Counted from the first letter of the stretch, positions 15,771 through 25,117 are shown. The stretch: 64,000 nucleotides of DNA from Roseovarius gahaiensis (GCF_011601345.1 NZ_JAAORB010000001.1:1-64000); one strand, 5' to 3'. Notes: generated from the letters alone by a model not told the origin. Program-made: numbers and translations.

Positions 15771-16187
15771 ATGTTCAAGAAAATCATGACGCCGGTCGAT
15801 CTGGCCCATAAAGGCGATCTGAAGAAATCGCTGGACGTTGCGGCTGATCTGGCCAAGAAGTTCGGGGCAGAATTGGTCTATGTCGGGGCGACGACGCCAA
15901 CGCCAAGCTCGACCGCGCACAACCCCGAAGAATACAAGGAAAAGCTGAACGCCTTTGCTGCCGAACAGGCCGAGGCCTACGGCATCAACGCGACCGGCGA
16001 TATGGTGGTGGCCCATGATCCGCGCACGGATGTCGATGATGTGCTGTTGAAGGCCGTGACGGAAGAGGGCGTTGACCTGATTGTCATGCAAAGCCATATG
16101 CCCAGTTTCCTTGATTATATCTGGCCGTCCAACGGTGGTAAAATTGCCGAGCATGCCAAATGTTCGGTCTTTGTCGTGCGCGACTGA
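15771..16187 (+). CDS. Universal stress protein (UspA family)
   Basis: A 138-aa single UspA domain: MFKKIMTPVDLAHKGD at the start, a central Thr/Pro loop, and IVMQSHMPSFLDYIWPSNGGKIAEHAKCSVFVVRD at the end, where the ATP-binding type normally shows G-2x-G-9x-G(S/T). Here only part of that pattern (NGGKIAEHA) is present, so nucleotide binding is uncertain. GCAAGGAGGATAG gives a strong ribosome-binding site. It lies 200 bp after acuI on the same strand, perhaps as a separate unit. Confidence 0.88.
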   Translation: MFKKIMTPVDLAHKGDLKKSLDVAADLAKKFGAELVYVGATTPTPSSTAHNPEEYKEKLNAFAAEQAEAYGINATGDMVVAHDPRTDVDDVLLKAVTEEGVDLIVMQSHMPSFLDYIWPSNGGKIAEHAKCSVFVVRD

Positions 16188-16295
16188 TGCCGTTTTTTGC
16201 CGGTCCCGGTCATGCGCCGGGGCCGGATACGGGGCTTGCTCCTAAACATTTGCACGGTATTGTGGCGCGACTTTGAAGGCCACAAGGAGCAGCAG

Positions 16296-16802
16296 GTGAG
16301 CGACGACACACAAGTTGTGATCCGAACAGTGCGCGACACGGATACAGACGCCCTTTGGCCTATGCTGCGTGATACGATCCGCAAGGGTGACACCTATGCC
16401 ATCGACCCGAACTTGACGCGCGAGCGCGTGTTGGAGCTTTGGGTCGAGCAGCCGAGGGCCGTTTATGTGGCCGAGCGTGACGGTGCCGTTCTTGGCACCT
16501 ATTACATCAAGTCCAATCAGGCCGGGAACGGCGCGCATGTCTGCAATTGCGGCTATATCGTCTCTGCTGAAGCGCGGGGGCAGGGCTTGGCGCGCACGAT
16601 GTGCCTGCATTCACAGGCCACAGCGGTAAAGCTGGGCTATCGCGCCATGCAGTTCAATCTTGTGGTGTCCACGAATGTTGGGGCGATCCACCTTTGGACG
16701 GATCTGGGGTTTGAAACAGTCGGTCGTCTTCCGGGGGCGTTCGACCATCCCGAGGCAGGGCTGGTCGATGCGCTTGTGATGTACAAGTGGCTAGACGCCT
16801 GA
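16296..16802 (+). CDS. GNAT-family N-acetyltransferase
   Basis: A 168-aa single GNAT domain. Residues fit the fold in order: IRTVRDTDTDALWPML (strand 1, helix 1), YVAERDGAVLGTYYI (strands 2-4), CNCGYIVSAEARGQGLARTMC (acetyl-CoA binding Q/R-x-x-G-x-A form), and NVGAIHLWTDLGFETVGRLP. The substrate is unknown. A GTG at 16296 is chosen as start because ACAAGGAGC lies 8 nt before it; the frame is open upstream. It is the last gene before the dcw leader. Confidence 0.85.
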   Translation: MSDDTQVVIRTVRDTDTDALWPMLRDTIRKGDTYAIDPNLTRERVLELWVEQPRAVYVAERDGAVLGTYYIKSNQAGNGAHVCNCGYIVSAEARGQGLARTMCLHSQATAVKLGYRAMQFNLVVSTNVGAIHLWTDLGFETVGRLPGAFDHPEAGLVDALVMYKWLDA

Positions 16803-16837
16803 CGACCACGTCGGCCAGTCAATCTGAAAATTCGAAA

Positions 16838-16874
16838 TGGGATATCGCGGGGCGCCATGTGGGAAACCATGGGC
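16838..16874 (+). promoter_or_regulatory. Upstream TGGG-repeat cluster (possible MraZ boxes)
   Basis: TGGGA (16838), CGGGG (16848), TGGGA (16860) and TGGGC (16870) are spaced 10, 12 and 10 bp. MraZ binds direct TGGGN repeats at 10-bp period in E. coli. The cluster is about 150 bp above the nearest promoter-like sequence, so it is a secondary candidate. Confidence 0.3.
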
Positions 16875-16984
16875 CACTGCTTCAAACGGCACGAATCAAA
16901 ACGGCGTTTGGCGAGATATTTCGGTGGCTCGCCCATCAGAAATCCAGTTTCGGCGTAATAATCGTGTAGAAATTCACTTTTTTC

Positions 16985-16999
16985 CGGGAAATCGTGGGA
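16985..16999 (+). promoter_or_regulatory. MraZ-box pair upstream of the dcw promoter
   Basis: CGGGA-5 nt-TGGGA gives two boxes at exact 10-bp period, directly above a T-rich stretch and TATATT at 17026-17031. MraZ autoregulates dcw transcription through TGGGN repeats placed this way in other bacteria. A degenerate TGTAG 20 bp upstream keeps the phase. Confidence 0.5.
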
Positions 17000-17117
17000 C
17001 ATTTTTTTGCGGCGTCTGAGGTCTATATATTGTGTGGCTGCCTTTTTTGGGGTCTATGACGTGTGTTATACATAGGTAGGTTTGGGCATAATGTTCTATT
17101 GGAGGGGCCTAGAAGGC

Positions 17118-17144
17118 GTTGCTCTGCGTCTCGTGCCCATAAAT
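17118..17144 (+). promoter_or_regulatory. RpoH-like promoter
   Basis: GTTGCTC (17118-17124), 11 nt, CCCATAAAT (17136-17144) resembles the heat-shock sigma pattern CTTGAA-N-CCCATNT. In Rhodobacter sphaeroides the UpsM RNA is made from an RpoH-type promoter in this position. Predicted start near 17151. Confidence 0.4.
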
Positions 17145-17150
17145 TTATAT

Positions 17151-17402
17151 TGATTTCCATGAATTCCCATGGCATCCCTGTTCATACGATGAGGACGGGA
17201 ACAAAGGGGCGCAACAAAGACCCCGAACAAAAAACTCCCAAGTCAGGTTTCATACAGGCACCCGCTTTCATCGAACGAAGAGATCCGGCGCGCGAGCGAG
17301 CAGACATCCCCCCAGGTGGCGCGCGCAGTCGGACACCCCGCACAAGGCGGGACGAGGGCGGCGGATTGGGCAGTGGCAGCAGCTCAATCCGCCGTTTCGT
17401 TT
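17151..17402 (+). ncRNA. Putative UpsM-like RNA from the mraZ leader
   Basis: Between the RpoH-like promoter and the hairpin at 17360-17393 lies about 250 nt without a gene, with a small hairpin CCCGC/GCGGG (17337-17341 with 17347-17351). R. sphaeroides UpsM, about 206 nt, arises by partial termination in the mraZ 5' leader and is a very abundant RNA. Position, promoter type and terminator all fit; I have not compared sequences. The 5' end is a prediction. Confidence 0.5.
17360..17402 (+). terminator. Attenuator-type terminator in the mraZ leader
   Basis: GGCGGATTG (17360-17368) pairs perfectly with CAATCCGCC (17385-17393), then GTTTCGTTTCC. The interrupted T-run suits partial termination, letting some polymerases go on into mraZ, whose GTG is 56 nt further on. 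Confidence 0.65.
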
Positions 17403-17448
17403 CCAGCGGTCGATATCAATCGGGGGCGACAGAGAGGCGGACGGGACA

Positions 17449-17952
17449 GTGGTTCGCAGGTTCAGAGGCGAAAGCCACCACAAGGTGGACAGCAAGGGTA
17501 GGGTGTCGATCCCGGCCTCGTTTCGCCGTGTTCTCGAAGCGGCTGACCCGAATTGGACCGAAGGTCTGAACCCCGAACTGGTCATCGTCTACGGCGACCA
17601 TCGCCGCAATTACCTTGAATGCTACACCATGGAGGCCATCGAAGAGGTCGACGCGAAGATCGACGCGTTGCCGCGTGGCTCGATGGAGCGCAAGATGCTG
17701 CAACGCTTGTTTCATGGTCAATCCTACCCGACCAATGTGGATGAAACCGGGCGTTTGGTTCTTCCGGCCAAGCTTAGGCAGAAGATCGGCCTTGAGGCCG
17801 AGGCGTTTTTCATAGCCGCGGGCGATACGTTCCAAGTTTGGAAGCCCGAAACCTACGAGCAGGAAGAGCTGGCCAAAACCGAAGAATGGCTGGATGAGTT
17901 GCCCGAAGATTTCGATCCGCTGTCCTTCCTTGATGGACCGAAAGGGGCGTAA
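17449..17952 (+). CDS. mraZ: Transcriptional regulator MraZ
   Basis: First gene of the dcw cluster; a SpoVT/AbrB-fold DNA-binding protein that forms rings and represses its own operon. The 167-aa product has the two repeated swapped-hairpin motifs, VDSKGRVSIPASFR (about residues 13-26) and VDETGRLVLPAKLR (about 97-110). The GTG at 17449 follows AGAGAGGCGG; the N-terminus is slightly longer than in E. coli. An acidic tail (EEWLDELPEDFDPLSF) ends the protein. rsmH starts 3 bp after its stop. Confidence 0.95.
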   Translation: MVRRFRGESHHKVDSKGRVSIPASFRRVLEAADPNWTEGLNPELVIVYGDHRRNYLECYTMEAIEEVDAKIDALPRGSMERKMLQRLFHGQSYPTNVDETGRLVLPAKLRQKIGLEAEAFFIAAGDTFQVWKPETYEQEELAKTEEWLDELPEDFDPLSFLDGPKGA

Positions 17953-17955
17953 CGG

Positions 17956-18948
17956 ATGGCTGCTGCTGCCCAAGCCCCCAACTCTGCACCGCATATTCCC
18001 GTTTTACTGCGTCCGCTTTTGCGGGCCGTCGCGCCTGTTGAAGGGGTCTGGGTGGATGGCACCCTTGGCGCGGGCGGCTATACCCGCGCCTTGCTTGAGG
18101 CCGGGGCCGAGCGGGTGATCGGGGTGGACCGTGATCCATTGGCCTTGGACATGGCGCGGCAATGGGGCGCCGAGTATGGCGCACGCCTGCAATTGGTGCA
18201 GGATACATTTTCCCACATGGACGATCACGTGCAGGATGCTGACGGCGTGGTGTTGGATTTGGGCGTGTCGTCGATGCAGCTTGACCGCGCCGAGCGGGGC
18301 TTTTCCTTTATGCAGGACGGCCCATTGGATATGCGGATGGGGCAAGACGGCCCAACCGCCGCCGATCTGGTGAACACCGCGGAAGAGGCCGAGCTGGCGG
18401 ATATCCTTTACCTATATGGCGAAGAACGGGCCAGCCGCCGCATCGCGCGGGCGATTACCCGAGCTCGGGCCGTGGCCCCGATTGAAACCACCTTTCAACT
18501 TGTTGAAATCGTAGAAAAATGCCTGCCAAGGCCCAAGCCGGGGCAGGCCCATCCCGCGACCCGCAGCTTTCAGGCGATCCGCATCGCGGTGAATGACGAG
18601 TTTGCCGAGCTGGTGGCCGGGCTGGAATCGGCCGAGCGAGCCTTGAAACCGGGGGGGCAATTGGCTGTGGTCACCTTCCATTCGATCGAAGACCGCATGG
18701 TCAAACGCTTTTTGCAGGCCAAGTCGGGGGGCGGCGGGCGTGGCAGCCGCCATGCGCCGGAAATCCAAAAAGACACGGCAGAGTTCGAGGTCAAACAGCG
18801 CAAGGCCATTGGGCCCGACGATCATGAACTGGCCGAGAACCCAAGATCGCGCAGCGCCAAACTGCGGGTCGCGATCCGCACCGACGCGCCCGCGACGCCG
18901 ATAGACCGCAAAGCGATAGGAACGCCATTGCTCAAGGGGGACAGATAA
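17956..18948 (+). CDS. rsmH: 16S rRNA m4C1402 methyltransferase RsmH
   Basis: SAM-dependent enzyme that methylates N4 of C1402 in the ribosomal decoding centre. The 330-aa product has HIPVLL at the start, the SAM site [17 protein letters not shown] (about residues 32-48), [19 protein letters not shown] and [18 protein letters not shown], and the late motif [15 protein letters not shown], in family order. The C-terminal tail is Arg/Pro-rich. The gene is tightly packed between mraZ and ftsL; its stop overlaps the ftsL start by one base. Confidence 0.97.
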   Translation: MAAAAQAPNSAPHIPVLLRPLLRAVAPVEGVWVDGTLGAGGYTRALLEAGAERVIGVDRDPLALDMARQWGAEYGARLQLVQDTFSHMDDHVQDADGVVLDLGVSSMQLDRAERGFSFMQDGPLDMRMGQDGPTAADLVNTAEEAELADILYLYGEERASRRIARAITRARAVAPIETTFQLVEIVEKCLPRPKPGQAHPATRSFQAIRIAVNDEFAELVAGLESAERALKPGGQLAVVTFHSIEDRMVKRFLQAKSGGGGRGSRHAPEIQKDTAEFEVKQRKAIGPDDHELAENPRSRSAKLRVAIRTDAPATPIDRKAIGTPLLKGDR

Positions 18949-19295
18949 TGCGCAGTTTGTTTTATGTTCTGACCGCCTTGGCCGTTATCGGCCTTGCGTT
19001 TTGGGCTTACCGCGAAAATTACGAGACACAGGCCGCACAGGCCAAGGCCGAAGCCTTGCAGCGTGCGATCAGCCATGAGCGGCAACGTTTGCGGGTTCTG
19101 AACGCCGAATGGGCCTATTTGAACCGCCCAGATCGGCTGCGCGATCTGGCGGAGATCAATTTCGACTCGCTGGGGCTTTTGCCATTGCAGCCCTACCAGT
19201 TCGGCAAGATTGATCAGGTGGCCTTTCCGCCCGAGGACACAAGCCTGCCGATCCTGTCGCCTGTTGACGTGTCCAACATGGAGGCCACGCAATGA
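18948..19295 (+). CDS. ftsL: Cell division protein FtsL
   Basis: Bitopic protein of the FtsQLB complex that activates septal peptidoglycan synthesis. The 115-aa product has a membrane helix (about residues 4-20) followed by a periplasmic coiled coil (about 26-62) and the motif LNRPDRLRDLAE shared by FtsL/FtsB proteins. Length is normal. It overlaps both neighbours: one base with rsmH and 4 bp with ftsI, as expected inside the dcw operon. Identity rests on position as well as sequence, because FtsL is poorly conserved. Confidence 0.92.
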   Translation: MRSLFYVLTALAVIGLAFWAYRENYETQAAQAKAEALQRAISHERQRLRVLNAEWAYLNRPDRLRDLAEINFDSLGLLPLQPYQFGKIDQVAFPPEDTSLPILSPVDVSNMEATQ

Positions 19296-21076
19296 TCCGC
19301 ACCCCGCTGCGTCCGCTGGCCCGTATCCTTGAGGCCCGCGCCAAGGGCGAAAACCCCGATGCGATCGAACGCGAGAATATCCGTATCCGGCATGAACAAA
19401 TGCGCGACCGGGCCCGGCTGCGCGCCGAGGGCCGCCTGCTGGTTCTGGGGGTGATGTTTTTCTGCGCCTTCGGTCTGATCGGGGCCCGGATGGGTGTGCT
19501 GGCCCATTCCGAGCCGTCCGAGCCGCGCACCTCGATTGCCGGGGCAGATATTTTTGCGCAGCGCGCCGATATCGTGGATCGCAAGGGGCGCATTCTGGCC
19601 ACCAATTTTGAAACCCACAGCTTGTATGCGCAGCCGCCCCAGATGATAGAGCCCGAGCGCGCCGCACGGGAACTGGTCAAGATCTTCCCCGATCTTGATC
19701 GGGATCGTCTGATTGAAGATTTTACCGGCAAGCGCAAATTCCTGTGGGTCAAGAAAAAGCTGAGCCCTGAGCAAAAGCAGGCGGTGCATGATATCGGTGA
19801 GCCGGGCCTGTTGTTCGGGCCGCGTGAAATGCGGCTTTACCCCAATGGCACGCTGGCGGCGCATGTTCTGGGTGGTGCCAGCTTTGGCCGCGAAGGCGTG
19901 CATGCCGCCGAGGTGATCGGCGTGGCCGGAATCGAGAAACACTTTGACGACCGCCTGCGTGATCCCGCGCATGGGCATGAGCCGTTGACGTTGTCTTTGG
20001 ATTTGTCGGTGCAGGCCGCGGTCGAGCGCGTGTTGCATGGTGGCATGACCTTGATGAATGCCAAAGGCGCGACCGCGATCCTGATGAAGGTGAACACCGG
20101 CGAGATTATTTCGGTCGCGTCCTTGCCGGATTTCGACCCCAATGACCGGCCGCGCCCCGCCGTCGAAGGTGATGCCAGCGACAGCCCGCTGTTCAATCGC
20201 GCGGTGCAAGGCGTTTACGAGCTCGGCTCGACCTTCAAGATTTTTGCCGTGGCGCAGGCGTTGGAACTGGGCTTGATCCAGCCATCAACGATGATCGACA
20301 CCAAGGGGCCGCTGCGGTGGGGCAAGCATCGCATTCGCGATTTCCGCAACTACGGCTCTGAAATGAGCGCGACGAAAGTGATTGTGAAATCCTCGAATAT
20401 TGGCACCGCACGGATTGCCCAGATGATCGGCGTCGAGCGGCAGAAGGCGTTCCTGCAAAAGCTTGGCTTTTTTGACCCGACGTCGGTTGAAATCGTCGAA
20501 GCGGCGGGGGGGCAGCCCCTGTTGCCGGGCAATTGGTCCGAGCTTTCGACGATGACAATCTCTTATGGTCACGGCCTGTCGGCCAGTCCGATGCATCTGG
20601 CGGCGGCTTATGCGACGCTTGCCAATGGCGGGCGCAAGGTTACGCCGACGTTGCTGAACCAGCCTTTGGGGCAACTTGGGCCGCGCGTCATGTCCGAACA
20701 AACGGCGCGCGCCTCGCTGTCGATGCTGCGCAAGGTGGTCACCGAAGGCACCGCCAGCTTTGGCGATGTGCCGGGCTACGCGGTTGGCGGCAAAACCGGC
20801 ACGGCCGACAAGCCGCGTGAAAACGGCGGCGGCTATTATGACGACAAGGTGATTGCGACCTTCGCCAGCGTGTTCCCGGCCCACGATCCGGAATATGTAT
20901 TGGTGGTAACGCTGGATGAACCCGTCGAGACCTCGGGCGATGAACCGCGCCGCACCGCAGGCTGGACAGCCGTGCCCGTGGCCGCGGAAATCACCCGCCG
21001 CGTCGCGCCATTGCTGGGGGTGCGGCCACAGATTGAACCCGGCGAACTGGCTGATATAACGCTGACATCAAACTAG
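19292..21076 (+). CDS. ftsI: Peptidoglycan transpeptidase FtsI (PBP3)
   Basis: Septal class B penicillin-binding protein that crosslinks peptidoglycan at the division site. The 594-aa product has a short cytosolic N-terminus, a membrane helix (about residues 47-70), a pedestal domain with QRADIVDRKGRILATNF, and a transpeptidase domain with the active-site STFK (Ser313), SSN (368-370 region) and KTGT (from Lys501). All three motifs are intact. It is the target class of beta-lactams. The murE start lies 22 bp downstream. Confidence 0.97.
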   Translation: MIRTPLRPLARILEARAKGENPDAIERENIRIRHEQMRDRARLRAEGRLLVLGVMFFCAFGLIGARMGVLAHSEPSEPRTSIAGADIFAQRADIVDRKGRILATNFETHSLYAQPPQMIEPERAARELVKIFPDLDRDRLIEDFTGKRKFLWVKKKLSPEQKQAVHDIGEPGLLFGPREMRLYPNGTLAAHVLGGASFGREGVHAAEVIGVAGIEKHFDDRLRDPAHGHEPLTLSLDLSVQAAVERVLHGGMTLMNAKGATAILMKVNTGEIISVASLPDFDPNDRPRPAVEGDASDSPLFNRAVQGVYELGSTFKIFAVAQALELGLIQPSTMIDTKGPLRWGKHRIRDFRNYGSEMSATKVIVKSSNIGTARIAQMIGVERQKAFLQKLGFFDPTSVEIVEAAGGQPLLPGNWSELSTMTISYGHGLSASPMHLAAAYATLANGGRKVTPTLLNQPLGQLGPRVMSEQTARASLSMLRKVVTEGTASFGDVPGYAVGGKTGTADKPRENGGGYYDDKVIATFASVFPAHDPEYVLVVTLDEPVETSGDEPRRTAGWTAVPVAAEITRRVAPLLGVRPQIEPGELADITLTSN

Positions 21077-21098
21077 GCACAGCGCGCAGGGGCATATC

Positions 21099-22601
21099 GT
21101 GGCGGGGCAGACAAAATCACTGACAGAGCTTGGCCTGACCGCACAAAGCGGCCGGCGTGCGGACATCACCGGCTTGGCCATAGACAGCCGCGAGGTGCGC
21201 GACGGATACCTGTTTGCCGCCCTGCCCGGATCGCGGGTGCATGGGGGCGAATTTATCCAATATGCGCTGCGCATGGGGGCTGCGGCCATTTTGACCGACG
21301 CCAAAGGTGCCAAGCTGGCGGCTGCGGATTTGGCCGCGCATGACGCGGCGCTGATCGTGGCCGAAGATCCGCGTCAGACCTTGGCGTTCTGCGCGGCCTT
21401 ATGGTTTGGCGCTCAGCCCGACGTGATGGTGGGCGTGACCGGCACCAATGGCAAAACCTCGGTGGCTAGCTTTTGTCGGCAAATCTGGTCCGAGATGGGC
21501 TTTGACGCCGTCAACCTTGGAACCACCGGCGTTGAAGGCGCGTTCGAGGCGCCTTTGGCCCACACAACCCCCGATCCGATCACCTTGCACCGGGTTCTAG
21601 CGCAGGCCGAGGCCGAGGGTGTGACCCATGCTGCGATGGAGGCGTCATCGCACGGGCTGGATCAGCGCCGCCTTGACGGTATCCGGTTGCAGGCGGCGGG
21701 CTTTACCAATTTCACGCAGGATCATCTGGATTATCACGCCACGTTCGATGCCTATTTCGCGGCCAAGGCCGCGTTGTTCGCCCGTGTTCTGCCCGAAGAC
21801 GGTGTGGCGGTTCTGAATATCGACGATCCCAAGGGTCAGGCCATGGCCGAAATTGCCAGCGCCCGGGGTCAGGATCTGATCACGGTGGGGCGCACCGAAG
21901 GGGCCGATCTGCATTTGTTGGCGCAGCGGTTCGAACCCACGGGACAAGAGTTGCGGTTTGACTGGCAAGGCCGTGTGCATCAGGCGCGGATGCCCTTGAT
22001 CGGTGGGTTTCAGGCCGAAAACGTGGCTTTGGCGGCGGGGCTGTGCATTGCCTCTGGGTCCGATCCCGAACGTGTGTTCGAAACCCTGCCACATATGAAA
22101 ACCGTGCGCGGGCGGATGCAACTGGCCGCCACCCGACGCAACGGCGCGGCGGTGTTCGTGGATTATGCGCATACCCCCGACGCGATCTCGACGGCGATCA
22201 CGGCCTTGCGCCCGCATGTCATGGGGCGGCTGATTGCCATCATCGGCGCCGGTGGCGATCGCGATACGGCCAAGCGGCCCCTGATGGGCCGGGCCGCGGC
22301 TGAAACCGCTGATCTGGTGGTCGTGACCGATGATAACCCGCGATCAGAAGACCCGGTAGACATTCGGGCGGCGGTGATGCAAGGAATCGCGGCAGCCGGG
22401 TTGTCTGACAAAGCGACAGATGTTGGCGACCGCGCCGAGGCGATCTTGCGCGCGGTCGATTTGCTTGGCCCCGGTGATGCCCTGCTGATCTGTGGCAAGG
22501 GGCATGAGACCGGCCAGATTGTCGGTGACGCCGTGTTTCCCTTTGATGATCGTGAACAGGCCAGTGTCGCGGTGTTGGCACTTGATGGTGGCCTTGCATG
22601 A
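21099..22601 (+). CDS. murE: UDP-MurNAc-L-Ala-D-Glu:meso-DAP ligase MurE
   Basis: Adds the third amino acid to the cytosolic peptidoglycan precursor. The 500-aa product has ITGLAIDSREVRDGYLFAALPG near the start, the ATP loop GVTGTNGKTSVASF, LGTTGVEG, FTNFTQDHLDYH with the carbamylated-Lys region after it, and VDYAHTPDA. The substrate motif reads DDNPRSEDP, where DNPR marks meso-diaminopimelate rather than lysine, as expected for a Gram-negative. A GTG start at 21099 is used. The stop overlaps murF by 4 bp. Confidence 0.96.
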   Translation: MAGQTKSLTELGLTAQSGRRADITGLAIDSREVRDGYLFAALPGSRVHGGEFIQYALRMGAAAILTDAKGAKLAAADLAAHDAALIVAEDPRQTLAFCAALWFGAQPDVMVGVTGTNGKTSVASFCRQIWSEMGFDAVNLGTTGVEGAFEAPLAHTTPDPITLHRVLAQAEAEGVTHAAMEASSHGLDQRRLDGIRLQAAGFTNFTQDHLDYHATFDAYFAAKAALFARVLPEDGVAVLNIDDPKGQAMAEIASARGQDLITVGRTEGADLHLLAQRFEPTGQELRFDWQGRVHQARMPLIGGFQAENVALAAGLCIASGSDPERVFETLPHMKTVRGRMQLAATRRNGAAVFVDYAHTPDAISTAITALRPHVMGRLIAIIGAGGDRDTAKRPLMGRAAAETADLVVVTDDNPRSEDPVDIRAAVMQGIAAAGLSDKATDVGDRAEAILRAVDLLGPGDALLICGKGHETGQIVGDAVFPFDDREQASVAVLALDGGLA

Positions 22602-24034
22602 CGCTGTGGACCGCAGCCGAGGCCGCGCAAGCCACTGCCGGCCGCAGCACCTGTGAGTGGCAGGCAAACGGCGTGTCAATTGATACGCGCAGCCTGCAGC
22701 CGGGGGATCTGTTTGTGGCGCTCAAGGCGGCGCGGGATGGGCACACGTTTGTTGCGCAGGCCCTTGAAAAAGGGGCCGCCGCTGCGCTGGTCAGCCACAT
22801 TCCCGAAGGGTTGGACGACAGCGCACCGCTGTTGATCGTCGATGACGTGCAGGCCGCGCTTGAGGATATGGGCCGCGCTGCGCGGGCGCGGACGCAGGCG
22901 CGTGTGGTGGCGGTGACCGGCTCGGTCGGGAAAACCTCGACCAAGGAAATGCTGCGCGATGTGCTGTCTGCACAAGGCCGCACCCATGCCGCCGAGGCCA
23001 GCTATAACAACCATTGGGGCGTGCCGCTGACATTGGCGCGGATGCCCGCTGACACGCAGTTTGCCGTGATCGAGATCGGCATGAACCATCCCGGCGAAAT
23101 CGCGCCGCTCTCGCGCATGGCACAGCCGCATGTCGCGATGGTCACGACCGTGGCCGCCGCCCATCTTGAGGCATTCGACAACATCGACGGCATAGCCCAC
23201 GAAAAAGCCGCGATTCTTGAGGGGCTGGTGCCGGGCGGCACGGCCGTTTTGAATGCCGATCTGGACACAACGCCCATTTTGCTGGCCAAGGCGCGCGCTG
23301 TGGGCGCCGCGATTGTCACCTTTGGCCGGAACGGCGATTACGTGCTGAGCGATGTCACGCTGTCGGATGCCTGCACCATCGTGCGTGCGCAGGCGGGCGG
23401 AGATAACATTCTGTTCAAGATCATGTCGGCGGGGCGTCATTTCGCCATGAACGGCCTTGCGGTTCTGGCCGCCAGCGTCGCGCTTGGGGCTGACCGTGAT
23501 CTGGCGGCGCATGATCTGGCCCGGTGGCAGCCGCCAGCGGGGCGCGGCACGCGCGAAACCTTGCTATTGGACTCCAGTGATACCGACCTGACGCTCGATC
23601 TGATCGACGACGCATTCAATGCCAACCCCACCTCGATGGCGGCTGCGCTTGAGGTGCTTGCCGCCGCCGCTCCGCGGGATGGGGTTGGACGTATTTCCAA
23701 GGGGCGGCGCATTGCCATTCTGGGCGATATGCTGGAACTGGGCGAGGACGAGGCCGAAATGCACCGGGCGCTGGCCGATCTGCCTTTTGTCCACGATCTT
23801 GACCTGATTCATTGCGTTGGCCCGCGTATGCACGCCATGTGGGACGCGTTGCCCGAACATAAGCGCGGGAAATGGTGCGACACGGCGCAGGAACTGGCGG
23901 ACCGGGTGACGCGTGTGATAGATGCAGGCGATGTCGTGCTGGTCAAAGGCTCCAAGGGCAGCAAAGTCAGCCTTGTGGTCGATGCCTTGCGACGTGCAGC
24001 GCGGCCCAAGGGCCGGAAAACAAAGGACAGTTGA
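22598..24034 (+). CDS. murF: UDP-MurNAc-tripeptide:D-Ala-D-Ala ligase MurF
   Basis: Adds D-Ala-D-Ala to complete the pentapeptide precursor. The 478-aa product has SIDTRSLQPGDLFVALK, the ATP loop AVTGSVGKTSTKEML (Val in place of the Asn seen in many homologues), ASYNNHWGVPLTL, EIGMNHPGEI, DAFNANPTSM and ILGDMLELGEDE, the normal MurF set in order. It overlaps murE at its start, and its stop is followed immediately by the mraY ATG with no gap, so translation is probably coupled. Confidence 0.96.
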   Translation: MTLWTAAEAAQATAGRSTCEWQANGVSIDTRSLQPGDLFVALKAARDGHTFVAQALEKGAAAALVSHIPEGLDDSAPLLIVDDVQAALEDMGRAARARTQARVVAVTGSVGKTSTKEMLRDVLSAQGRTHAAEASYNNHWGVPLTLARMPADTQFAVIEIGMNHPGEIAPLSRMAQPHVAMVTTVAAAHLEAFDNIDGIAHEKAAILEGLVPGGTAVLNADLDTTPILLAKARAVGAAIVTFGRNGDYVLSDVTLSDACTIVRAQAGGDNILFKIMSAGRHFAMNGLAVLAASVALGADRDLAAHDLARWQPPAGRGTRETLLLDSSDTDLTLDLIDDAFNANPTSMAAALEVLAAAAPRDGVGRISKGRRIAILGDMLELGEDEAEMHRALADLPFVHDLDLIHCVGPRMHAMWDALPEHKRGKWCDTAQELADRVTRVIDAGDVVLVKGSKGSKVSLVVDALRRAARPKGRKTKDS

Positions 24035-25117
24035 ATGCTTTATTGGTTGACCGCGTTGTCGGATGGCGGGGATTTCTTCAACCTCTTCCGCTACATCACA
24101 TTCCGCGCGGGCGGCGCCTTTATGACGGCGCTGCTGTTCGGTTTTCTGTTCGGTCCGCCGCTGATCAACGTCTTGCGCAAGCGTCAGGGCAAGGGCCAGC
24201 CGATCCGCAGTGATGGCCCCGAAAGCCACCTTGCCAAATCCGGCACCCCCACGATGGGCGGGCTGTTGATTGTGGGGGCGTTGCTGACCGCGACCCTGTT
24301 ATGGGCGCGGCTGGACAATCCCTTTGTCTGGTTGGTGTTGTTTGTCACCGTGTCCTTTGGCCTGATCGGGTTTGCCGATGATTACGCCAAGGTCAGCAAG
24401 CAAAATGTCTCAGGCGTGCCGGGGCGGGTGCGCCTTGGGCTTGGCTTTCTGATCGCCGGGATCGCGTCTTACTGGGCGGCAATGTATCACCCCGAGGCCT
24501 TGCAATTCCAACTGGCCCTGCCGGTGTTCAAAGACACGCTGATCAATATGGGCTGGTTTTTTGTCCCGTTCGCGATGTTCGTCATTGTCGGCGCGGCCAA
24601 TGCGGTGAACCTGACCGATGGTCTGGACGGGCTGGCGATCATGCCGGTGATGATCGCCTCGGCCACGCTGGGTGTGATCGCCTATGCGGTCGGGCGGGTC
24701 GACTTTACCGATTATCTGGACGTGCATTACGTTCCCGGCACCGGCGAGATCCTGATTTTCGTTGCGGGCCTGTTTGGCGGCGGTCTGGGCTTTTTGTGGT
24801 ACAACGCGCCGCCTGCGGCCGTATTCATGGGCGATACCGGGTCGCTGGCCCTGGGCGGGGCCTTGGGCGCGATTGCCGTGGCCACCAAGCACGAGATCGT
24901 TCTGGGCATTGTCGGCGGGCTGTTCGTGGTCGAGGCGCTGAGCGTGATCATTCAGGTGTTCTATTTTAAACGCACCGGGAAGCGCGTGTTCCTGATGGCG
25001 CCGATTCACCATCACTATGAGAAAAAGGGCTGGGCCGAGCCGCAGATCGTGATCCGGTTTTGGATCATTGCCCTGATCCTTGCGATGATCGGGCTGGCAA
25101 CACTGAAAGTGCGGTAG
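24035..25117 (+). CDS. mraY: Phospho-MurNAc-pentapeptide translocase MraY
   Basis: Integral membrane enzyme that links phospho-MurNAc-pentapeptide to undecaprenyl phosphate, making lipid I. The 360-aa product has about ten membrane helices and every signature: [37 protein letters not shown] with the catalytic Asp residues, [12 protein letters not shown] and the histidine loop [13 protein letters not shown]. Length matches. murD starts 11 bp after the stop. Confidence 0.97.
   Translation: MLYWLTALSDGGDFFNLFRYITFRAGGAFMTALLFGFLFGPPLINVLRKRQGKGQPIRSDGPESHLAKSGTPTMGGLLIVGALLTATLLWARLDNPFVWLVLFVTVSFGLIGFADDYAKVSKQNVSGVPGRVRLGLGFLIAGIASYWAAMYHPEALQFQLALPVFKDTLINMGWFFVPFAMFVIVGAANAVNLTDGLDGLAIMPVMIASATLGVIAYAVGRVDFTDYLDVHYVPGTGEILIFVAGLFGGGLGFLWYNAPPAAVFMGDTGSLALGGALGAIAVATKHEIVLGIVGGLFVVEALSVIIQVFYFKRTGKRVFLMAPIHHHYEKKGWAEPQIVIRFWIIALILAMIGLATLKVR

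Larger units (their letters stand above)
16803..17448. other. 645-bp non-coding leader of the dcw cluster
   Basis: No credible gene is seen on either strand. The region is less GC-rich than its surroundings in the middle, and holds two clusters of TGGG-type repeats, T-rich promoter-like stretches (TATATT at 17026-17031, TATACA at 17067-17072), an RpoH-like promoter, and several hairpins including one followed by T-rich sequence. This matches the place and plan of the mraZ leader of Rhodobacter, source of the UpsM RNA. Confidence 0.7.

Noticed and set aside
16837-17019. 60-codon plus-strand frame in the dcw leader
   Set aside because: It overlaps the TGGG repeats and promoter-like sequences, lacks a ribosome-binding site and has no recognisable pattern.
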